The position numbers and the translations under genes were made by a program. The notes under the pieces are model-generated. The model was not told the origin of the DNA. It saw nothing but the letters and a program-made list of their open reading frames with translations, and did not search any database. Below are positions 34,471-44,207 of a DNA stretch of 64,000 bases, piece by piece (the first letter of the stretch is position 1; each line of letters begins with the position of its first letter). This DNA comes from Gillisia limnaea DSM 15749. GTDB lineage: Bacteria > Bacteroidota > Bacteroidia > Flavobacteriales > Flavobacteriaceae. The stretch covers positions 305,476 through 369,475 of the forward strand of contig NZ_JH594606.1 of the NCBI RefSeq assembly GCF_000243235.1, given 5' to 3'.

Positions 34471-35694
34471 ATGAAGATCCTTCATACCGCCGATTGGCAT
34501 ATTGGTAAAAAACTACACAAACACGATCTTTCACAAGATTTTGAGCTTTTTATAACCTGGCTTTGTGAGATCATTGAATCTCATGAGGTAGAAGTTTTGC
34601 TGGTATCCGGAGATGTTTTCGATCTCGCAAATCCCTCTTCGGAAGCAAGAAACCAGTACTATCGTGCTTTGATGAAGCTCCGAAAATTGCAGTGCAAGAT
34701 CATCCTTACCGGCGGAAATCACGATTCCCCGGCAATGCTTGATGCCCCCCGGGAACTGATGCGTGAACTGGACATGCACGTGATTGGAGGCTTGCCCGAA
34801 GATCTTGAAAACACTATAATCCCCGTCACAAACAAAAACGGAATTCCGGAATTGGTGATCGCTGCCCTGCCCTATCTTCGCGATGCCGATTTGCGCAGCG
34901 CTACCGACGGACATACTTATACAGACAGGATAGAGGCATTACGAAAGGGAATTCAAAACACATTTTTAAAGGCAGCAGAAATTTGCAACAACAGGTTTCC
35001 GGGGATTCCGGCTATCGCTCTGGGACATCTTTTTGCTGCAGGAATTGAAACTTCAGACAGTGAAAGGGATATCCAAATAGGAAATTTAGCGGCATTTGAT
35101 GCCAATCAATTTGGGGATTATTTTCAATACATCGCGCTGGGGCATATTCATAAACCCCAGCAGGTAAAATCACAGGTACCAACGTACTACAGCGGCTCCC
35201 CTATTCCGCTTTCCTTTAGTGAACGAAAAGATGAAAAAAGGGTATTATTGCTCAAAACGGAAGAAGGCTTTATCCCGGAAAGCATTCCTGTTCCCGCTTT
35301 TCGCAAACTTTTGAAAATTACCGGCAGCCTGGAACAGCTTCAGCTAAAACTGGATACGTTGGGAAATCCCGGAGAGCTGGAGTCTTTGATAGAAGTTATT
35401 TTAACCGAAGAGCGGTACGATGCAGATAAAATATACCTTTTTGATGAGTTGATAACAGGTTTTGATAAACCGGGATTTGAGATCGTGAAACACCGAACAG
35501 ATTTTAAACAACAATTAAAAGGTGCCGCCGATCTTTATAAAAATTCCCAGCAGCTGGAAGACCTAAAACCCCGGGATGTATTCCTGGAACTCATCACAAA
35601 ACACGAGTACAACCCGGAATTGCAACAGGAGATCCTGAGTGCTTTTGACGAATTGTTGCAAGCAGTTGAATTGGATGAAAATACCACTTTATGA
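34471..35694 (+). CDS. sbcD: Exonuclease SbcD (Mre11-like)
   Basis: The 407-residue protein is the nuclease part of the SbcCD complex, which cuts DNA hairpins and processes double-strand ends. Metallophosphoesterase motifs are in order: HTADWHIGKKLH, LLVSGDVFDLANPS, LTGGNHDSPAM, the His in ALGHLFAAG and ALGHIHKPQ. The stop overlaps the sbcC start by four bases (ATGA), so the two are translationally coupled. Its hairpin-cutting role is notable in a window full of foldback repeats. Confidence 0.95.
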   Translation: MKILHTADWHIGKKLHKHDLSQDFELFITWLCEIIESHEVEVLLVSGDVFDLANPSSEARNQYYRALMKLRKLQCKIILTGGNHDSPAMLDAPRELMRELDMHVIGGLPEDLENTIIPVTNKNGIPELVIAALPYLRDADLRSATDGHTYTDRIEALRKGIQNTFLKAAEICNNRFPGIPAIALGHLFAAGIETSDSERDIQIGNLAAFDANQFGDYFQYIALGHIHKPQQVKSQVPTYYSGSPIPLSFSERKDEKRVLLLKTEEGFIPESIPVPAFRKLLKITGSLEQLQLKLDTLGNPGELESLIEVILTEERYDADKIYLFDELITGFDKPGFEIVKHRTDFKQQLKGAADLYKNSQQLEDLKPRDVFLELITKHEYNPELQQEILSAFDELLQAVELDENTTL

Positions 35695-38600
35695 AGATCC
35701 TGAAAATAGAATTCCAAAACATCAATTCCCTTCGCGGAATCCATAAAATCGACTTCACCAAAGCTCCTTTTACAACGAGTTCGCTCTTCGCAATCACAGG
35801 GCCCACCGGAAGCGGAAAAAGTACGATCCTGGATGTGATCTCCCTGGCACTTTTTAACCAGGTGCCCAGATTAGGGAAGATCTCCAGGAAAGAAATAGAA
35901 GAAAAAGGGGCGATTCTTACCCGGAACCAAAAAGAAGCATTCGCAACGGTAACCTATGAATGCAAAAGCGGGGAATACGCTTCCACCTGGAGCATTTCCA
36001 CCGCAAGAACCGGAAACCTTAGGGATTACGAGATGCAAATCGCTGAAGTTGGCAGCGGTGAACTTCTGGATCTTAAAAAATCGGATGTTCCGGCCAGCAA
36101 TGAAGCACTTATAGGGTTAAATTACAATCAGTTTATCAAGTCGGTATTGCTTGCGCAAGGTGAATTTGCCCAATTTTTAAGGGCTAAAAAAGAGGAACGC
36201 GGGGAATTGCTGGAAAAGATCACGGGAACCGGAATGTACCGCCAACTGGGAATCAAGGCTTTCGAAAAATTCAGGGAAGTAAATGCAGTGATCAAGGCAC
36301 AACAGGACAAAATCCTGGTGATAAAAGATGAGCTGCTGGAAAATGAAAAAAAACAAGAAATCACAAAGGAACTTCAGCAAAAAGAACAGGAAAGCAAACC
36401 CCTGGAAGTTGCCCTAAAAAGCATTAGCAAAAACATTGAATTAAAGGAAGCTATCACAATCCGGGAAAAGGAGATACGGGTATTGGAATTAAAGAAAGAA
36501 GCCGAAGAAAACAATTTTAAGCGGTTTAATGCTGAATTTGGGCCAGGGTTAAAAAACCATGAAAAACTTCAGAATTACGCTGAAGAACTCCGAAGCTGGA
36601 GCCACCAAAAAATTGAGCTTCAGCGAAAAAACGAGGAGAAAGAGATTAAAGGAGCAGGTATTGAGAAAAACCTTCAGGAGCAAAAAAATTGTCTTGAATC
36701 CACCGGAAAATTTATTGGAACTGAAATAACTTCGGATACTATTTCAGAAGAAGTGGAGCATTTCGGCAGAAAAGTAAGCGATCTTCAGCAAAAAAGAGCA
36801 GAACGATCTACGGAATATAAAACCCTTAAACTTCAGCTACAAAGAGAGCTGGAGAATGTTTCCTTCAGTTTAAATGAAAAAGATCCGGATGTAAGTCTGA
36901 AAACTTTAAATGAACTGAAAAACGCTTCAGAAAAAGCGATAAAAGAATTTCAGAAAGAATTAAAAAATATAGATCTGGAGCGATCTGAAGCAGAAAAACA
37001 GCGTTTAAATAAGGGTTTAGAAGAAGCGATCACTGCAAAGCAAGAGCATGATACGATTGACAAGACTGTAGCAGATATTGAAAAACTGGACAAGGAAACG
37101 GAACTGCTTTTGCCTAAAATAGCTGCTTTTCCCGGAGAAATAGCGATTGCCACAAACCGGATCGAACTTTTTAAAGAGCGTCGGGATAAGCTGGATCTTG
37201 AAAAACACAACCAGGTACTTAGAGCGAGTTTAGAAGAGCACCGCGCGCATTTAATTAACGGGGAAGCTTGTCCCTTATGCGGTTCCTTTGAACATCCCTT
37301 TGCCGAAGAGCTCCCAAAACAGGATTCTGACCTTCAAAAGAAAATCGTTGAAACCGCTGCAGATCTTAAAACCTGGACCGATAAATTAACTGCTGCAACC
37401 ACAAGTTTTAAGCATTTTGAGGAGCGACAAAGAGAGATCAACAGCCAAAAAGCGGTATTGGAAACCGAACTGAAATCTCATGTATTTAAATTTGAAGAGG
37501 AATTCCCTCAATTTCAGCTGAAAGAAAACAGGGTTTGGGAACAACTTTTCAGGAATTACAGGACACAGCTTAAACTGTTGGAAGAGTATGAAAAAGAAAA
37601 CGGCAAGTTAAAAGCGATCCAAATCGGGATGCTGATACATCTTAAATTAAATAAAGTATTAAGTGAAGGTGTGGAAACAAAGGCAGAACTGGATAAACTG
37701 TATTTGGGAACCGATATTCATAAGGATTGCGGCAAGTTTCAGCAAAAATGGTCCGCCTTAAAACAAGATCATACCGGACTTACAAATCAGTTAAAAGAAC
37801 TGCAAACCCGAACTGAAGAACAAACAGAAATCTTCAGGAATCTGGAGCTGGAATTGAGTGAGCTTGTTAAAGATCAGTATTTTGTAACAATTGCCGAAGC
37901 CCGGGAAGCACTTCTACCCGAACTTGATTACAACCGGTTGCGATCACAAAGGGAAAAAATAAAAAATGATCTCGGCATTCATCTCAACTCCCTCAAATTA
38001 CTTACTACACAGTTACAGGATTTTCAAAAACAGGATGTTGAAAAAACTGCTGAAGCGCTGACTTCGGAATTAAAACAATGCAATGCCCTGCTGCAAAGCA
38101 TAACATCAGAATGTGAGGACCTGCGAAGAAAATTGAAAAATGACAAGGATCGCAGGGAACAGTTGGAAAAACTGGAGGCCGGCATTGCAGAGAAGGAAAA
38201 ACAAAATAAGCGATGGAAGCTGCTAAATGAACTTATTGGGGATTCACAGGGAAAAAAATTCAATGATTTTGCGCAGGATTTGAGTTTGAGTCAGCTGCTG
38301 CAACATGCAAACATAAGGCTGGCCGACCTTAGCGACCGCTATAAGATCGATAAACCTACAGCGCAGGAAGATGACGGCCTGGTAGCAATCGATGAACATA
38401 TGGGTGGGCAGCGGCGATCTGTAAAAACCCTTTCCGGCGGAGAAACCTTTATTTTGAGTTTATCCATGGCATTGGCACTCTCGGACCTGGCTTCACGAAA
38501 CGTAGAGATCAACAGTTTATTTATAGATGAAGGATTTGGAACCCTGGATCCTGAGACCCTGGATCAAACCCTGGATACGCTTGAAAAATTACAATCTGAA

Positions 38601-38717
38601 TCTTCCAAAACAATTGGGATAATAAGCCATGTAGATTCTTTAAAAGAACGTATCGCGACACAAATTCAGCTAAAAAGACATGGACAGGGATACAGTACCC
38701 TTGATGTATCGAGTTAA
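35691..38717 (+). CDS. sbcC: Exonuclease subunit SbcC (Rad50-like ATPase)
   Basis: The 1008-residue protein has the SMC/Rad50 plan. An N-terminal ATPase half carries the Walker A GPTGSGKSTILD at about residue 40. Long Glu/Lys/Gln-rich coiled coils run through residues about 190-880. The zinc-hook CPLCG sits at about residue 526. The C-terminal half has the signature KTLSGGETFILSLSMALAL and the Walker B SLFIDEGFGTLDPETLD. It drives SbcD on DNA ends. Length is typical. Confidence 0.95.
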   Translation: MKILKIEFQNINSLRGIHKIDFTKAPFTTSSLFAITGPTGSGKSTILDVISLALFNQVPRLGKISRKEIEEKGAILTRNQKEAFATVTYECKSGEYASTWSISTARTGNLRDYEMQIAEVGSGELLDLKKSDVPASNEALIGLNYNQFIKSVLLAQGEFAQFLRAKKEERGELLEKITGTGMYRQLGIKAFEKFREVNAVIKAQQDKILVIKDELLENEKKQEITKELQQKEQESKPLEVALKSISKNIELKEAITIREKEIRVLELKKEAEENNFKRFNAEFGPGLKNHEKLQNYAEELRSWSHQKIELQRKNEEKEIKGAGIEKNLQEQKNCLESTGKFIGTEITSDTISEEVEHFGRKVSDLQQKRAERSTEYKTLKLQLQRELENVSFSLNEKDPDVSLKTLNELKNASEKAIKEFQKELKNIDLERSEAEKQRLNKGLEEAITAKQEHDTIDKTVADIEKLDKETELLLPKIAAFPGEIAIATNRIELFKERRDKLDLEKHNQVLRASLEEHRAHLINGEACPLCGSFEHPFAEELPKQDSDLQKKIVETAADLKTWTDKLTAATTSFKHFEERQREINSQKAVLETELKSHVFKFEEEFPQFQLKENRVWEQLFRNYRTQLKLLEEYEKENGKLKAIQIGMLIHLKLNKVLSEGVETKAELDKLYLGTDIHKDCGKFQQKWSALKQDHTGLTNQLKELQTRTEEQTEIFRNLELELSELVKDQYFVTIAEAREALLPELDYNRLRSQREKIKNDLGIHLNSLKLLTTQLQDFQKQDVEKTAEALTSELKQCNALLQSITSECEDLRRKLKNDKDRREQLEKLEAGIAEKEKQNKRWKLLNELIGDSQGKKFNDFAQDLSLSQLLQHANIRLADLSDRYKIDKPTAQEDDGLVAIDEHMGGQRRSVKTLSGGETFILSLSMALALSDLASRNVEINSLFIDEGFGTLDPETLDQTLDTLEKLQSESSKTIGIISHVDSLKERIATQIQLKRHGQGYSTLDVSS

Positions 38718-39739
38718 TAATTACTTTGTTGGCGTATTGATTTGATACTTTATTTGGAAACCGGAAGTTTGAAAATCCTTTAACATTTTCACAAGGCCGC
38801 ACCCCTTCAAGCTGTAGGGATTCTTCCTCGCCCAAAAGCTCGTTCAGAATGACAAAAAACTCACCGGTATGTCATTCTGAACGCAGTGAAGAATCCTGCG
38901 TACTCATTGGACGAATCATGTCTAAAGGATTCACTAGTCCTACCTTACCCACGCTATAGGGATTCTTCCTCGCTCTAAAAGCTCGTTCAGAATGACAAAA
39001 AAGAAAGACTCATGCAGAATAACAATAAAAGGAAGTCTCGTTTAGAATGACAAAAAAAACCCGCTATTTCATTCTTAGCTTCGCTGCGTGAGGTCTCATG
39101 ACCTCGCGCCTTCTGCAATTTCGAAAGAAACCGGGAATCATCTTGAAGTCTCCTGACTTCTTATCACACTCTGGTTATAACATCATTCTTTTTTCTTATT
39201 TTTAAAAAAAAGGTTCGTTCTGGTTTTGTGACTAGAGCATCAGATTATGTTTATCCATTGCGTCAAATTATATCCACGGTAATGGTGCGATGGAAGAGTT
39301 GACTTTGGCTGATAATCCTGTTGCAGATGTTTTGAAGAGTTGGAAGATATCAAGTTATAATAGTTACTAAAAGATAATCATTTCAACCTCGGGAGAGGTT
39401 GGGAAGTGCGTATTTTCAACACGTGAGGACTGGCTCAAAGTCATGAGACTTTGCGCAGCTGGGTACTTTATTTGGAAACCGGAAGTTTGAAAATTCTTTA
39501 ACATTTTCACAAGGCCGCACCCCTTCAAGCTTTAGGGATTCTTCCTCGCCCAAAAGCTCTTTCAGAATGACAAAAAAGAAAGACTCGTTCAGAATGACAA
39601 AAAAACCGGGGTATGTCGTTCTGAACGCAGTGAAGAATCCTGCGTACTCATTGGACAAATTATGTTTAAAAAACGATAAAGGTTTCACTAGTCATACCTT
39701 ACCCAAGCTGTAGGGACTCTTCCTCGCCCAAAAGCTCGT
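38718..39739. repeat. REP field with the GTCATTCTGAACG family and a long direct repeat
   Basis: It contains several units of GTCATTCTGAACGCAGTGAA (GAATCCTGCGTACTCA) and of TAGGGATTCTTCCTCG paired with GTTCAGAATGACAAAAAA, which are mirror units that fold. A ~115-bp stretch at 38747-38862 is repeated at 39466-39580 almost without change. In the middle (39170-39420) a 26-codon frame (39290-39370, MEELTLADNPVADVLKSWKI) is intact but has no recognisable family and may be a gene remnant. No certain gene. Confidence 0.75.
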
Positions 39740-40891
39740 TCAGAATGACAAAAAACTCCTGTATTCGTTCAAGAGAATCTTCCAAAATTCCCTGCGCTCA
39801 TAATTTGATGTGATTTCAGGCCTTGACCTTGAGGCTAATGACGATCTTAACTCTTCATTTTTCAATAGGTTCAACATAGAAGAATTCAATGCATTTTCAT
39901 CTTTTACAGGGATTATTAATCCGTTTTTACCTTCAGAAATAATTTCATTGCAACCATTTATATCAGTAACTATGGACGGTAAATTCATCGCTCCGGCCTG
40001 CATAACCACATTGGGAAATCCTTCTCGATAACTCGGGAAAGTGAGTACATCTGAAATTGCCAGGTAAGGACGTACATCTTGCTGGTAACCTACCGAAATA
40101 ATTCCCGGATGGGTTTGCATAATATCGAGAGTTTCAGGCGTTAGAGGATCTAATTCCTGTTCAAATGGGCCCACCATGAGGAGGTTACAATCCGGATTTG
40201 ACTGGTGCAATTTGCTGAAAGCCTTTATCAGTTCATTGATCCCCTTTTCTGAAACCAGTCGGCCAATAAAAACAAACACCAAATTTGCTTGTGGAATATT
40301 GAGTTCCTGCTTCAATTGCATTTTAAATTCTTCCGAATATTTTGAGGGATCAAAATAGGTGGTATCAATCCCATTTGAGCTGCCTTTGCCCAAAACTTTC
40401 AATTTTGAGGGAGAAGCAAATCCTTCCTTCAGAATAATATCATATAAACCTTTAGAATTCGGGTACACTTTTGTCGCAAGGGCATAAGTGAGTTTTTCGA
40501 CGAAATTCAGGATCTTTCTCTTCGAACCTGTAGTTTCCATGAGTGGAAGGCCTGCAACTGTATGTAACCTGACGGGCACACCCGCTAATTTCGCCGCAAG
40601 CATTCCTACGATCCCCGCTTTTGGGGTATGGGTATGAACAATAAAAGGTTTCTCCTTTTTGAAATACCGATATAATTTAAAAACCGCCTTTAAATCCTTC
40701 AACGGAGTGATCTCGCGGGTCATTTCCACCAAAAAGGTATTCACCTTATTATCCCGGCCAAACTTTTCTAAACGCTCTTTCTCTGCAGAAACCGCCGTCA
40801 CCTCAAAGTATTGATCCATAAAAGTCAGTTGCCCTTCCAGGAGTTTTTCAAGGGATAAAGGAATGGTGGTGATGCGGATGAGTTTGTGCAT
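39740..40891 (-). CDS. Glycosyltransferase family 4 (PglA-like)
   Basis: The 383-residue protein has the two Rossmann halves of GT4. N-terminal HTHTPKAGIVGMLAAKLAGVP and the C-terminal donor-binding part FIGRLVSEKGINELIKAF followed by SYREGFPNVVMQAGAMNLP are visible. The second Glu of the E-x7-E motif is Gln here. The resemblance is to transferases that extend undecaprenyl-linked sugars (PglA/Cap1E type). It probably adds an early sugar of the surface polysaccharide. It is the left border of the polysaccharide region and stands 83 bp from the membrane protein gene. Confidence 0.88.
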   Translation of the reverse strand: MHKLIRITTIPLSLEKLLEGQLTFMDQYFEVTAVSAEKERLEKFGRDNKVNTFLVEMTREITPLKDLKAVFKLYRYFKKEKPFIVHTHTPKAGIVGMLAAKLAGVPVRLHTVAGLPLMETTGSKRKILNFVEKLTYALATKVYPNSKGLYDIILKEGFASPSKLKVLGKGSSNGIDTTYFDPSKYSEEFKMQLKQELNIPQANLVFVFIGRLVSEKGINELIKAFSKLHQSNPDCNLLMVGPFEQELDPLTPETLDIMQTHPGIISVGYQQDVRPYLAISDVLTFPSYREGFPNVVMQAGAMNLPSIVTDINGCNEIISEGKNGLIIPVKDENALNSSMLNLLKNEELRSSLASRSRPEITSNYERREFWKILLNEYRSFLSF

Positions 40892-40974
40892 ATTAGTTTT
40901 TAAGAAACAGCCACAAAAGTAAACATTATTTTTAGCCTGTTTTACAAATCCTGCATCAATAGGATCTTATCCCA

Positions 40975-42210
40975 TTAGGCTGCCTGGGGTAAGCTTTTAT
41001 TTGAATGCGATAAAGACTTGATATTCAAACCAAGTGAGAGGTTTTTCTCGTGTGCAAGGAAGTAATAAATTACAAAAAAGAGAAAATACATGATCATAGA
41101 TTTTTGCCTGATGATAATCCCCAAATTTGACATCACAAAAGTCATTGCGAAAGAGGTCATTAAAAATAAGACTAAACTCATTTTCACATTAACAGGAGCA
41201 TTCTTAATGAATTTCAAGAAATTCAATCTAAATATTTTAAGAAAGAGCAAAATATAGATTAAATTTTCAACTGAAACGATTACCCCTAAAATCCCTGGCG
41301 CATCAAAAAACAATGGCCTGAACCAAAAGGTAAAGATCTTTTCAGGAAGGGAATATCCAGCCATATTTACACCAGACCCTGAAGAGCCCAAAGCTTCCGA
41401 ACGGTTAGATGTGAACTGAATAAAATCGGCAATTAAATTCTGGGAATTAGTTAGATTAACAACTGCCAATATTTGATCCTGAACTAAAAACAACCCGGCC
41501 AGAAGTACACCACATACGGTCAGTTTCGTTTTCCATGCGATTTTTTCCTTCCCGGTCATAAAACCAATCAAAGCGCCTACGGCTAACAAAAGGAAGATGT
41601 GCGGACGAATATAAAATACAAACAGGGAACCCAAGATTAAACCTAAGATCCTGGTTTTAGCCTTGGTGATAGAATAGGCAAACAGCATCAGCCCAAGAAA
41701 TATAAGAGATCCTTTTCCCAGGGAAGCCGTCCAAAAATGCATGTTGGGCAAAAAGAGGATAAGCGTAAGTAAATCTATCCGTTTGAAAACAGTGACATTC
41801 AGGGAAATATTTTCCTTAAAAAACAAATATGCAAACACAAAACCCATAAAACCAATCCAGGTAAAGAGCAGCATCATCATCTCATAGCTAAAGCCTAAAC
41901 CATTTATAAATGGATAAGAAATAAAATCTATAAAGGTGGTTTCTGTCCCAAAAAAATCAAACCATTCTTTTCCTTCTTTTTGGGGTACGCTATAATACCT
42001 GGCAGAATCAGACCGATTAAAAAGAGCGTAAATGTAATAAGCCGCTCCAAAGAACAAATGATAGAAAAACAATCTGTTCATCAGTTTTACCGAGAAAAAA
42101 TCGTGTTTATTCCTGATTTGCTTAAAAATATATTGGGTAAGCAGATATAAAAACGGAATTAAAAAAATTACCTGAGCTATATCGTAAAACTGTTCGGTGT
42201 CAAAATTCAT
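40975..42210 (-). CDS. Multi-membrane protein, putative Wzy-like polysaccharide polymerase (copy 1)
   Basis: The 411-residue protein has about 10-11 hydrophobic helices. Polar signature segments are LPNMHFWTASLGKGS, YIRPHIFLL and TFWFRPLFFDAPG. A large loop (SNRSEALGSSGSGVNMAGYS) is placed as in O-antigen polymerases. It is strongly similar end to end to the protein at 53180-54397. No enzymatic family can be proven from sequence alone; polymerase is inferred from topology and the neighbouring glycosyltransferases. Function could also be export. Confidence 0.6.
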   Translation of the reverse strand: MNFDTEQFYDIAQVIFLIPFLYLLTQYIFKQIRNKHDFFSVKLMNRLFFYHLFFGAAYYIYALFNRSDSARYYSVPQKEGKEWFDFFGTETTFIDFISYPFINGLGFSYEMMMLLFTWIGFMGFVFAYLFFKENISLNVTVFKRIDLLTLILFLPNMHFWTASLGKGSLIFLGLMLFAYSITKAKTRILGLILGSLFVFYIRPHIFLLLAVGALIGFMTGKEKIAWKTKLTVCGVLLAGLFLVQDQILAVVNLTNSQNLIADFIQFTSNRSEALGSSGSGVNMAGYSLPEKIFTFWFRPLFFDAPGILGVIVSVENLIYILLFLKIFRLNFLKFIKNAPVNVKMSLVLFLMTSFAMTFVMSNLGIIIRQKSMIMYFLFFVIYYFLAHEKNLSLGLNIKSLSHSNKSLPQAA

Positions 42211-42430
42211 GTATTGTTGTTCTCTTTTTCAGAGCAGTTGCAATTATGCATCCAAGAGAATATAAAAATTTCGGCAATACTTCCCGTTAAACTATACTAA
42301 GCTTGCTAACAAGCCTGTATAAGGCATTCAAAGGCTTTTATTTTTTGAGGGAAGAAAAAATATCTGTTAAATAATATTGGATTTCTAAAGGAATCTACAA
42401 AAAAGTGTGGAAATTTTACATAATGTTTAA
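42211..42430. other. Intergenic region left of the octanucleotide array
   Basis: 220 bp with no gene. TATTTTTTGAGG near 42338 is one base too long for a plus-strand -7 box. It could be the start of a transcript through the array, but this is weak. Confidence 0.35.
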
Positions 42431-42911
42431 AGGAGTGACGGAGTGATGGAGTAACGGAGTGATGGAGTGATGGAGTGATGGAGTGATGGAGTGATGGAGT
42501 GATGGAGTGATGGAGTGATGGAGTGATGGAGTGATGGAGTGATGGAGTGATGGAGTGATGGAGTGATGGAGTGATGGAGTGATGGAGTGATGGAGTGATG
42601 GAGTGAGATGGAGTGATGGAGTGATGGAGTGATGGAGTGATGGAGTGATGGAGTGATGGAGTGATGGAGTGATGGAGTGATGGAGTGATGGAGTGATGGA
42701 GTGATGGAGTGATGGAGTGATGGAGTGATGGAGTGATGGAGTGATGGAGTGATGGAGTGATGGAGTGATGGAGTGATGGAGTGATGGAGTGATGGAGTGA
42801 TGGAGTGATGGAGTGATGGAGTGATGGAGTGATGGAGTGATGGAGTGATGGAGTGATGGAGTGATGGAGTGATGGAGTGATGGAGTGATGGAGTGATGGA
42901 GTGATGGAGTG
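42431..42911 (+). repeat. Octanucleotide GTGATGGA array, about 60 units
   Basis: Nearly perfect tandem GTGATGGA units run for 481 bp. The first few are degenerate (GTGACGGA, GTAACGGA), and one unit near 42601-42608 has two extra bases. Since eight is not a multiple of three, the plus strand has a TGA in all three frames every 24 bases, while the minus strand has no stop in any frame. The 203-codon minus-strand frame (42306-42917, SITPSLHH repeated) is an artefact of this. Confidence 0.95.
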
Positions 42912-42953
42912 CCTCAATAAAAAACTGCCCTTACAGGCAGTTTTTTATTGAGG
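42912..42953. terminator. Strong bidirectional terminator after the array
   Basis: CCTCAATAAAAAACTGCC pairs perfectly with GGCAGTTTTTTATTGAGG around CTTACA. It directly follows the array, as the terminator at 22928-22970 closely follows the smaller array. Confidence 0.85.
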
Positions 42954-43027
42954 TGGATCGATCTGCAGTACCAATTTTTTAAATTTAATGACATTGTCCC
43001 ACTAAGTGTATAAGTTTAAAATAACAG

Positions 43028-43060
43028 GGGTTGGACTTTTTTAAAGTCTGACCCTTTTTT
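43028..43060 (+). terminator. Orphan plus-strand terminator
   Basis: GGGTTGGACTTT pairs with AAAGTCTGACCC (12 pairs, two of them wobble) around TTT and is followed by TTTTTT. It works only in the plus direction, yet no plus-strand gene lies closer than sbcC, 4.3 kb away. Confidence 0.65.
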
Positions 43061-43111
43061 CATAGATCGTTAGGAACTGATTTAAGATAATGCCCCAGTT
43101 CCTAATAATCT

Positions 43112-43150
43112 AAAAAAGTCGCTCCCGTTTAGAAGCGACTTTTTTTTTTT
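43112..43150. terminator. Terminator downstream of the repeat lipoprotein gene
   Basis: AAAAAAGTCGCT and AGCGACTTTTTTTTTT form a hairpin with A- and T-tracts on both sides. It serves the minus-strand gene ending at 43236 and may also stop plus-strand reading. Confidence 0.8.
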
Positions 43151-43235
43151 AGTTTGTTCGTAATCTTTAAATAATCCTACGGCTTTAAAATCCGAAACCA
43201 ACAGTAAGCTTTATGCAGGTTTTTTTTGATTACCC

Positions 43236-44207
43236 TTAATCCGGGATAACGGTTATCGTTAAAAGTACCGAGTCTGAACATTCGCCATCCACGATGGTAT
43301 ATTCGGTAGTATAATCTCCCGGGCCACCATTTTCCTGATCATTAAAGCGGTTTATAAGATCCCAAATTGAAGGATCAAAAGTTCCGTTCCTAACTACTCC
43401 CGGAGCCAATAAACTCAAATATAATTTCCTTACCTCGTCCCAACTCTCAATGGCTGCAGCCTGAGATTTTGTCATTGTTATAGATTTATCAGGTCCCGCA
43501 TTAACATGTGCGCAAGCTGGATTGGACTGCTCATCCGGGATAACAGTTACAGTTAAAAGAACAGAATCTGTACATTCCCCGTCTCCAATAGTATATTCGG
43601 TAGAATAATCTCCCGGGCCACCATTTTCCTGATCATTGAAGCGGTTGATAAGGTCCCAAATTGAGGGATCAAAAATTCCGTTCCTAACTACTCCCGGAGC
43701 TAATAAACTCAAATACAACTTCCTTACCTCATCCCAACTTTCTATAGCAGCGGCTTCAGAAAAAGTAATGGTCATAGAATTATCCGGCCCCGCATCAACA
43801 GGTTCACAAGGAGGTTCTGACTGACCATCAGGAACCACAGTAAAAGTTAATAGAACAGAATCGGTGCATTCGCCATCCACAATGGTATATTCAGAAGTAT
43901 AATCTCCAAGTCCCTGGTCTTGAAATCTATTGATCAAATCCCAAATGGAAGGATCAAAAGTTCCATTTCTAAGTACTCCCGGCGCTAATAAACTCAAATA
44001 CAACTTCCTTACCTCATCCCAGCTTTCTATTGCGGCGGCTTCAGAATAAGTAATGGTCATAGAATTATCAGGGCCGGCGCAGCCGTAATCTACTAGAGCG
44101 GCGTTGACTTCATTAATGTTTTCCCCGATAATCTGGTCTTCAATTGGGTCTACAGAACAGGCTGTAAGACACAAACCAATAAATGGTAGTAGTAATAGTT
44201 TTTTCAT
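43236..44207 (-). CDS. Lipoprotein with three tandem SWDEVRK-type repeats, unknown family
   Basis: The protein (323 residues from the ATG at 44205-44207; a GTG two codons upstream is less likely) begins with a lipoprotein signal ending CLTAC. It then has three ~90-residue repeats. Each starts AGPDNSMTIT or AGPDKSITMT, contains AAAIESWDEVRKLYLSLLAP (GV), NGTFDPSIWDLINRF and ends YTIVDGECTDSVLLTVTV. The repeats are nearly identical in DNA too, indicating recent duplication or gene conversion. The last part resembles Ig/PKD-like strands of flavobacterial surface proteins, while the helical SWDEVRK...LINRF part is unfamiliar. One more copy is in the next gene. Confidence 0.8.
   Translation of the reverse strand: MKKLLLLPFIGLCLTACSVDPIEDQIIGENINEVNAALVDYGCAGPDNSMTITYSEAAAIESWDEVRKLYLSLLAPGVLRNGTFDPSIWDLINRFQDQGLGDYTSEYTIVDGECTDSVLLTFTVVPDGQSEPPCEPVDAGPDNSMTITFSEAAAIESWDEVRKLYLSLLAPGVVRNGIFDPSIWDLINRFNDQENGGPGDYSTEYTIGDGECTDSVLLTVTVIPDEQSNPACAHVNAGPDKSITMTKSQAAAIESWDEVRKLYLSLLAPGVVRNGTFDPSIWDLINRFNDQENGGPGDYTTEYTIVDGECSDSVLLTITVIPD

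Noticed and set aside
39290-39370. 26-codon frame MEELTLADNPVADVLKSWKI...
   Set aside because: It reads like protein but is too short and matches no family I know; mentioned only as a possible remnant.
39416-39688. 90-codon minus-strand frame left of the first GT4 gene
   Set aside because: It is read from the GTCATTCTGAACG repeats and the 115-bp direct repeat.
42431-42911. CRISPR or centromere-like iterons
   Set aside because: The units are directly contiguous 8-mers without spacers, and no replication or partition gene is near.
42306-42917. 203-codon minus-strand frame with SITPSLHH repeats
   Set aside because: It is produced only by the octamer array, which has no stops on this strand; there is no protein-like composition outside the repeat.
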